From contig CAYPEF010000004.1 of NCBI GenBank assembly GCA_964409675.1, forward strand, positions 1 to 46,001: a stretch of 46,001 nt of DNA. The letters are read 5' to 3'. How positions within the stretch are numbered: position 1 is the stretch's first letter; every line of letters begins with the position of its first letter. Source of the stretch: CAYMDD01 sp964409675 (GTDB lineage: Bacteria > Pseudomonadota > Alphaproteobacteria > Rickettsiales > SXRF01). Shown piece after piece: positions 41,656 through 46,001 of this stretch. A program made the translations under genes and the position numbers. The notes under the pieces were generated by a model. The model saw only the letters and a list, made by a program, of their open reading frames with translations. It did not search any database and had not been told where the DNA came from.

Positions 41656-42578
41656 GCCTGGAAATCGTCACCGAACAGGTCGCCGAAATCTTCGAGCACT
41701 GGCTGGATTACTTAAGCGAAATGCGCGGCCTCTCCGAGCGCACCATTGTTGCCTACCGCGGCGACGTGCTGCAATTCTTCCGCTTTGCCTGCCGCCACCG
41801 CAGCGCCGAGGTGGATATGAAACTCTTGCAGGAGCTGGAGCTGCGCGATTTCCGCGCCTGGCTCGCCGCCCGAAATGGCGAAGGGCTGGACCATGCCTCT
41901 ACCGCCCGCGCCCTTTCGGCGGTGAAAAACTTCTTCCGCTATCTGGAAACCAAGGAACTGATTACCAGCCCGCCGGTCTTTTCCCTGCGCACGCCCAAGC
42001 TCGCCAAGCCCCTGCCCAAAGCCCTGCAAGCCGAGGACTCGGCGCTAGCGGTAGACGCCATGGGCACACTGCATCCGGAAAGCTGGATTGCCGCGCGTGA
42101 TGTGGCCATCATGCTGCTGCTCTACGGCGCAGGGCTTCGCATCGGCGAAGCGCTCAGTCTTTCCGTGCAGGCCATCAAGGGCAAGGACATGCTGGTAGTG
42201 CTCGGCAAGGGCGGTAAGGAGCGCGTGGTGCCGCTGCTGCCGGTGGTGCGCGAGGCAGTGGAGGATTATTTGCAGCAATGCCCCTACCGTCCGGCGGGCA
42301 AATCCCCCCTGTTCGTCGGCGCACGCGGGCAGAAGCTGGACCCCGGCGTCTTCCAGCGGCAGTTGCGTAAACTGCGCGCCATGCTCGGCCTGCCCGAATC
42401 CGCCACGCCGCACGCACTGCGCCATTCCTTCGCCACCCATCTGTTAGAGAGCGGCGCAGACCTGCGCTCCATCCAGGAACTGCTCGGCCACGCCAGCCTC
42501 TCCACCACCCAGCGCTACACCAAGGTGGATCGCGAGCGCCTGCTCAGCGCCTTCAAGAAAGCCCACCCCCGCGCGTGA
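41652..42578 (+). CDS. xerC: Tyrosine recombinase XerC
   Basis: 308 residues. Catalytic residues R163 (GAGLRIGE), K186 (LGKGGKER), H254 and R257 (TPHALRHSF), H280 (LLGHASL) and Y289 (TTQRYTKV). With XerD it resolves chromosome dimers at dif. Unlike the element integrase it has no N-terminal arm-binding domain. Overlaps rlmI by GTGA. Confidence 0.96.
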   Translation: MSLEIVTEQVAEIFEHWLDYLSEMRGLSERTIVAYRGDVLQFFRFACRHRSAEVDMKLLQELELRDFRAWLAARNGEGLDHASTARALSAVKNFFRYLETKELITSPPVFSLRTPKLAKPLPKALQAEDSALAVDAMGTLHPESWIAARDVAIMLLLYGAGLRIGEALSLSVQAIKGKDMLVVLGKGGKERVVPLLPVVREAVEDYLQQCPYRPAGKSPLFVGARGQKLDPGVFQRQLRKLRAMLGLPESATPHALRHSFATHLLESGADLRSIQELLGHASLSTTQRYTKVDRERLLSAFKKAHPRA

Positions 42579-43786
42579 AACCCGAGCTGACGCTACGCCT
42601 GCGCAAGGAAGCGGAGAAGAAGATCCTCGGCGGCTTCCCATGGATATATAAAGGCGATTATATCGAATCCTCCGAACAGGTCATCGCCGAACCGGGCGCA
42701 CTGGCGGACGTAGTAACATCACGCGGTGCCTATATCGGCACCGGCTATTTCAACCCCGCCTCGCAAATCGCCTGCCGGTTGCTCACGCGCAAAAAAGAAC
42801 CCATCGACACCGATTTCTTCATCAAGCGCATGCGCGCCGCCAGCGCTAAACGCGAAGCCCTGTTCCCCGAACCCTACTGGCGCGCCGTGCACTCCGAAGG
42901 CGATGACCTGCCCGGCCTGCTGATCGACCGCTTTGGAGGCATACTCGTGCTGCAAACCGGCACGCTCGGCATGGAGCGCCTGCTCCCCCTTATCCTCGAA
43001 GCCGCCGAAACAGTCTTCTCCCCGGCGGCGATATTGCTGCGCAATGATAACCGTGCCCGCACGCTGGAAGGATTGCCACTTTATACCCGCATCATCAAAG
43101 GCAATATCCCCGACAAGGCGGAAGTGCATGAGAACGATTGCATCTATTTAGCCGACCTGCAACACGGCCAGAAAACCGGCTGGTTCTACGACCAACGCGG
43201 CAACCGCGCCCTTCTCGCCTCCCACGCCAAGGACAAAACCGTCCTCGACGCCTATTCCCACAGCGGCGGCTTTGGCTTGCTTGCGGCGAAGATGGCAAAA
43301 GAAGTCACCCTCCTCGACAGCTCCGCCCTCGCCCTTTCGCTCGCCCGCGACGCGGCGGCGTTGAATCAGGTGACGAACCGCTGTCATTTCCTGCAAGCCG
43401 ACGCTCTTGAAGAAATGGAGCGAATGCATAAGCACGGCATGCGCTTCGACTGCATCTCCGCTGACCCACCGCCTTTCATCAAAAGCAAAAAAGACCTGCA
43501 CGCAGGCCTGCGCGCCTACGAAAAAATCGCTCGCGCATCGGCTACGCTGGTATCGGATAACGGCCTGATGATGATCGCCTCCTGCTCTCACCACGCCACG
43601 CGGCCATTGTTCAGGCAGGCGGTGCTAAACGGTATTCACAAATCCGGACGTCAGGCACACATCATCGCTGAAACCGGCGTCGCCCCCGACCACCCGGTGC
43701 ACCCGCACCTGCCGCAGAGTGGGTATTTGAAATCTTTGCTGTTACACTTCCAGAATAATCCCCTCTCAGGGAGAAGGCCAGGGTGA
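42575..43786 (+). CDS. rlmI: RlmI-like 23S rRNA (cytosine-5-)-methyltransferase
   Basis: 403 residues with a GTG start. N-terminal PUA-like domain (GGFPWIYKGDY), an EEHD-like middle part, then a Rossmann methyltransferase with VLDAYSHSGGFGLLAAK (SAM), DPPPFIKSKKD (catalytic region) and the nucleophilic cysteine in IASCSHH. Likely modifies C1962 of 23S rRNA. The last residues NNPLSGRRPG and stop codon lie inside a GAGGG repeat, so the C-terminal tail was altered by repeat insertion. Confidence 0.9.
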   Translation: MKPELTLRLRKEAEKKILGGFPWIYKGDYIESSEQVIAEPGALADVVTSRGAYIGTGYFNPASQIACRLLTRKKEPIDTDFFIKRMRAASAKREALFPEPYWRAVHSEGDDLPGLLIDRFGGILVLQTGTLGMERLLPLILEAAETVFSPAAILLRNDNRARTLEGLPLYTRIIKGNIPDKAEVHENDCIYLADLQHGQKTGWFYDQRGNRALLASHAKDKTVLDAYSHSGGFGLLAAKMAKEVTLLDSSALALSLARDAAALNQVTNRCHFLQADALEEMERMHKHGMRFDCISADPPPFIKSKKDLHAGLRAYEKIARASATLVSDNGLMMIASCSHHATRPLFRQAVLNGIHKSGRQAHIIAETGVAPDHPVHPHLPQSGYLKSLLLHFQNNPLSGRRPG

Positions 43787-43861
43787 GGGTTAGCACCCCT
43801 ATTTCCGACATCATTGTGGAGGAGAGAACCTTCACCCCACTCTCTCCCTGGAAGGGAGAGG
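43761..43861. repeat. Empty inverted pair of the GAGGG hairpin repeat
   Basis: The plus-orientation copy (43761-43794, CCCTCTCAGGGAGAAGG then CCAGGGTGAGGG) and the minus-orientation copy (43861-43824) face each other across 29 bases. Orientation and order match the pair that bounds the DUF559 gene at 10567-11002, but here there is no gene between them. Sits between convergent rlmI and yciB. Confidence 0.8.
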
Positions 43862-43873
43862 AAGAATAGTAAG

Positions 43874-44416
43874 CTACTTCTCCTCCACCATATGCCGCTG
43901 CATTAGCGGCAGTTGGCACAGCGTGAACAGCACCGTCAGGCTCATCATGCCGAAGACCTTGAAATTCACCCAGAAGTCGGTGGGGAAATTGCGCCAGACC
44001 GCTTCGTTCACCCCGGCGAGGAACAGGAAAAACAGCCCCCAGCGGCGCGACAATATCATCCAGCCGCGCTCATCGAGCTGCACGGCGTATTCGAAGACGT
44101 ATTTCAGCATCGGCTGCCCGCGCGCCCAGCCGATCAGTAAAATGGCGGCAAACAAAATATTAATCAGCGTCGGCTTGATTTTAATGAATAAATCGTTTTG
44201 CAGGTAAATGGTCAGCCCGCCGAAGACGGCCACCGCCACGCCGGTCACCAACGGCATAACGGCGATTTTCCTTGTTTTCCAGTAAGAAACGCCCAATGCC
44301 GCTGCCGTCGCCGCCATGAGGATCCCGGTCGCCGGAATCAGCCCCAACAGGCGATAACTAATGAAAAACGCCGCCAGCGGACCCAGTTCCGTCAACAGCC
44401 GCCACCCGGATGACAT
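43874..44416 (-). CDS. yciB: YciB-like inner-membrane septation protein
   Basis: 180 residues with about five membrane helices. ELGPLAAFFISYRLLG at the N-terminus and NPTDFWVNFKVFG-type FPTDFWVNFKVFG near the end are the YciB/IspA family hallmarks. Related proteins affect cell envelope and septation. Transcribed leftwards; divergent from phoB across a 104-base region with a CtrA-like box. Confidence 0.93.
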   Translation of the reverse strand: MSSGWRLLTELGPLAAFFISYRLLGLIPATGILMAATAAALGVSYWKTRKIAVMPLVTGVAVAVFGGLTIYLQNDLFIKIKPTLINILFAAILLIGWARGQPMLKYVFEYAVQLDERGWMILSRRWGLFFLFLAGVNEAVWRNFPTDFWVNFKVFGMMSLTVLFTLCQLPLMQRHMVEEK

Positions 44417-44435
44417 CTTTACAAACCCACGTATT

Positions 44436-44450
44436 TTAAGTAAATATTAA
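44436..44450. promoter_or_regulatory. CtrA-like box between yciB and phoB
   Basis: TTAAGTAAATATTAA matches TTAA-N7-TTAA exactly and lies in the divergent region, 71 bases before phoB and 20 before yciB. Could regulate either gene. Chance is possible in an AT-rich spacer. Confidence 0.4.
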
Positions 44451-44520
44451 AAGGTACACGCTATAACTAGAGCATCTATATAGCATGTCGCATGCGTAAA
44501 ACAACAGGAGCGGCCGCCCC

Positions 44521-45234
44521 TTGGAAACATCCGTACTGATCGTTGAAGACGAAGTGGCGATTGTCACGCTGTTACGTTACAACCTGGAGCGTGAAGGCTT
44601 CCGCGTCTATTCCACCGGCGACGGCGAAGAAGCCGTAAACATGGTACGCGACTACAAGCCCGACGTCATCGTGCTCGACTGGATGCTGCCCTCCATGAGC
44701 GGCGTGGAAATCTGCAAGCAGCTGCGCTGGAACCCGGAAACCAAGGCCATCCCGATCATCATGCTCTCCGCCCGCGGCGAAGAAGGCGACCGCATCCGCG
44801 GCCTCGACGCCGGCGCGGACGATTATATCGTCAAACCCTTCTCGCCCGCCGAACTGGTGGCCCGCATCCGCGCCATCTTCCGCCGCTTCCGGCCGGCGCT
44901 TTCCGAGAAAATATTATCGTATGCCGGCATCGCCATGGACGTTTCGGCGCATAAGGTCACGCGCAACAACATGGAAGTGCATCTGAGTCCCACCGAGTTC
45001 AGCTTGCTGCGCTACTTGCTCGAACATCCGGGCCGCGTTTTCTCGCGTGAGCAGTTGCTCGATTCCGTCTGGGGCCATGATATTTATGTGGAGCTGCGCA
45101 CCGTGGACGTGCATATTCGCCGCCTGCGCAAGGGCCTCGACTATGATGGCCGCCAGCCCGACATCATCCGCACCGTCCGCTCCGCAGGGTATGCACTGGA
45201 GGAAGTGCCAGCAGGCGAGAGCGCGGAAGCGTAA
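44521..45234 (+). CDS. phoB: PhoB-like OmpR-family response regulator
   Basis: 237 residues with a TTG start preceded by AGGAG. Receiver D53 (VLDWMLP), K105 (IVKPFSP). Effector winged helix ends in RTVDVHIRRLRKGLDYDG and RTVRSAGYAL. The wording LRYNLEREGF and VWGHDIYVELRTVDVHIRRLRK fits PhoB. No kinase (PhoR) gene follows; the next gene is convergent. Confidence 0.9.
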   Translation: METSVLIVEDEVAIVTLLRYNLEREGFRVYSTGDGEEAVNMVRDYKPDVIVLDWMLPSMSGVEICKQLRWNPETKAIPIIMLSARGEEGDRIRGLDAGADDYIVKPFSPAELVARIRAIFRRFRPALSEKILSYAGIAMDVSAHKVTRNNMEVHLSPTEFSLLRYLLEHPGRVFSREQLLDSVWGHDIYVELRTVDVHIRRLRKGLDYDGRQPDIIRTVRSAGYALEEVPAGESAEA

Positions 45235-45237
45235 CAC

Positions 45238-45705
45238 CTACCAGCCTTCGGTCCGCCCTTTTCCTTCTTCCGGGGACATTCTTCTGCGTGAGGGCGAAAC
45301 TGTGCTGGCTTTCTGTACGGCATATTCATGCAGCACATCGTCATTAATAAAGCGTTGAAATCTTTCGATGATCGCACTACGCAAATCAGCATCTGATAAC
45401 CGGTCTTGCGCGCCCGGAACATTTAATGCATTAATTTCATCAACAAGCCGATTAATATCCGGCCTCAGTTTTTGAGCAGACGCAGCAGAAAAGTTATTAT
45501 CCACGACCGTTTTATTCTGCTCAGCAAGCGTCGGCATAACATAGTGATTAACAAAAGATGCCAGTTCGTTCGCAATAGCGGCATCAGAGGCGCTCCCAAT
45601 CCTATGCTGCTCTTTGAGACCAACATAGTTATTCATAAAATCCACAAATGAAGGCATTAATTTTTCCGCATTTTGCGGGTTAAGCATCCCTAGCTTTGTT
45701 CGCAT
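45238..45705 (-). CDS. Unrecognised helical protein, start uncertain
   Basis: 155 residues from the ATG at 45705; no known family. The sequence is predominantly helical and charged, with a Ser/Arg/Glu-rich C-terminal tail, and has no signal or membrane segment. The same frame is open for another 35 codons upstream (to a TAA at 45816-45814) and this upstream part looks coding (SLAAQAEGEAAIDAQIAG), but has no ATG, GTG or TTG. A rare start, a sequencing error or a frameshift is possible. Convergent with phoB, 3 bases from its stop. Confidence 0.65.
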   Translation of the reverse strand: MRTKLGMLNPQNAEKLMPSFVDFMNNYVGLKEQHRIGSASDAAIANELASFVNHYVMPTLAEQNKTVVDNNFSAASAQKLRPDINRLVDEINALNVPGAQDRLSDADLRSAIIERFQRFINDDVLHEYAVQKASTVSPSRRRMSPEEGKGRTEGW

Positions 45706-45813
45706 TCCGGCAATTTGCGCATCGATTGCAGCCTCACCCTCCGCCTGCGCTGCAAGCGAAAGATGATGAATAATACTACCCGATATACAGCAAGCATTTA
45801 TAACCGACTGTAT

Positions 45814-46001
45814 TTACTGATCGGCAAGGATTTCACTTTCCAATGGCCGGTATTGCCTGCGGATTGCCTGCAATGTTTCCATTCCTTCCTTCGTGAGAAT
45901 GAAGCCACCCGATGCCTGATTCCCCCCTTTCATTAGATCGCAGGAGTGCAACGCTTTTTTCAGAATGTCACATGCCTGCCTGAATTCGGCGCTGCGGTAA
46001 T
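45814..46001 (-). CDS. C-terminal part of an unidentified gene cut by the window edge
   Basis: The final 61 codons of a minus-strand frame run from the window edge to TAA at 45816-45814. The sequence ends RRQYRPLESEILADQ, helical and Lys/Arg-rich; too short to identify. It lies just upstream of, and in frame with, the helical protein at 45238, so the two may once have been one gene separated by the stop. Confidence 0.55.
   Translation of the reverse strand, partial: YRSAEFRQACDILKKALHSCDLMKGGNQASGGFILTKEGMETLQAIRRQYRPLESEILADQ

Noticed and set aside
45715..45936. 73-residue plus-strand ORF at the right edge
   Set aside because: The minus strand has a better coding frame through the same bases, and there is no ribosome site.

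Overview
The window looks like a chromosome segment of a moderately GC-rich alphaproteobacterium. The evidence is gene order and family content: hisB-DUF2628-hisH-hisA-hisF-hisE with a HIT protein, hslV, DUF484 next to xerC, priA next to a transaldolase-like fsa gene, a yejBEF-type transporter, and two CtrA-like boxes (TTAA-N7-TTAA). The genus cannot be read from the sequence. No rRNA and no CRISPR array were seen; one complete tRNA is present.

Positions 1-6788 are an integrated element whose far end lies outside the window. Reading leftwards from tRNA-Ser it carries a tyrosine integrase, an unknown protein, an AlpA-like regulator and a three-gene primase/helicase module (a CHC2-like fold without cysteines, Toprim, and a YfjI/DUF3987 helicase). 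A stand-alone group II-like reverse transcriptase (RT) lies at the distal end in the opposite orientation. The layout is that of a P4-like satellite or small integrative element. The RT has its own promoter-like site and a roughly 230-base leader with repeats, hairpins and a short ORF, which makes an RT-plus-RNA cargo system (possibly anti-phage) worth testing. The helicase gene appears to have an in-frame stop near its 5' end.

Positions 6889-18614 hold a truncated tRNA-Ser, dps, and a yejB-hydrolase-DUF559-yejE-membrane protein-yejF operon without yejA. The DUF559 gene lies between inverted copies of a hairpin repeat, like a cassette. Upstream are a response regulator-PP2C phosphatase-histidine kinase operon, a coiled-coil gene and hemW.

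Positions 18620-23679 hold an lpoA-like gene divergent from rsmI-yraN-BON lipoprotein (the synteny of the enterobacterial yraL-yraP region), htpX, a small lipoprotein and a solitary VirB2-like protein. Positions 23681-28395 hold the HIT gene and his cluster, followed by vapBC, hslV without hslU, and an AT-rich orphan gene. Then come murJ, yaaA and a 1225-residue protein that I read as a highly divergent phosphoenolpyruvate carboxylase homologue with an altered active site; this is the most novel chromosomal gene here.

Positions 36803-46001 hold a DUF3429 protein, mscL, priA, a solitary Flp pilin behind a CtrA-like box, fsa-DUF484-xerC-rlmI, a second inverted pair of the cassette repeat that is empty, yciB divergent from phoB, and two unrecognised genes, the last cut by the window edge.
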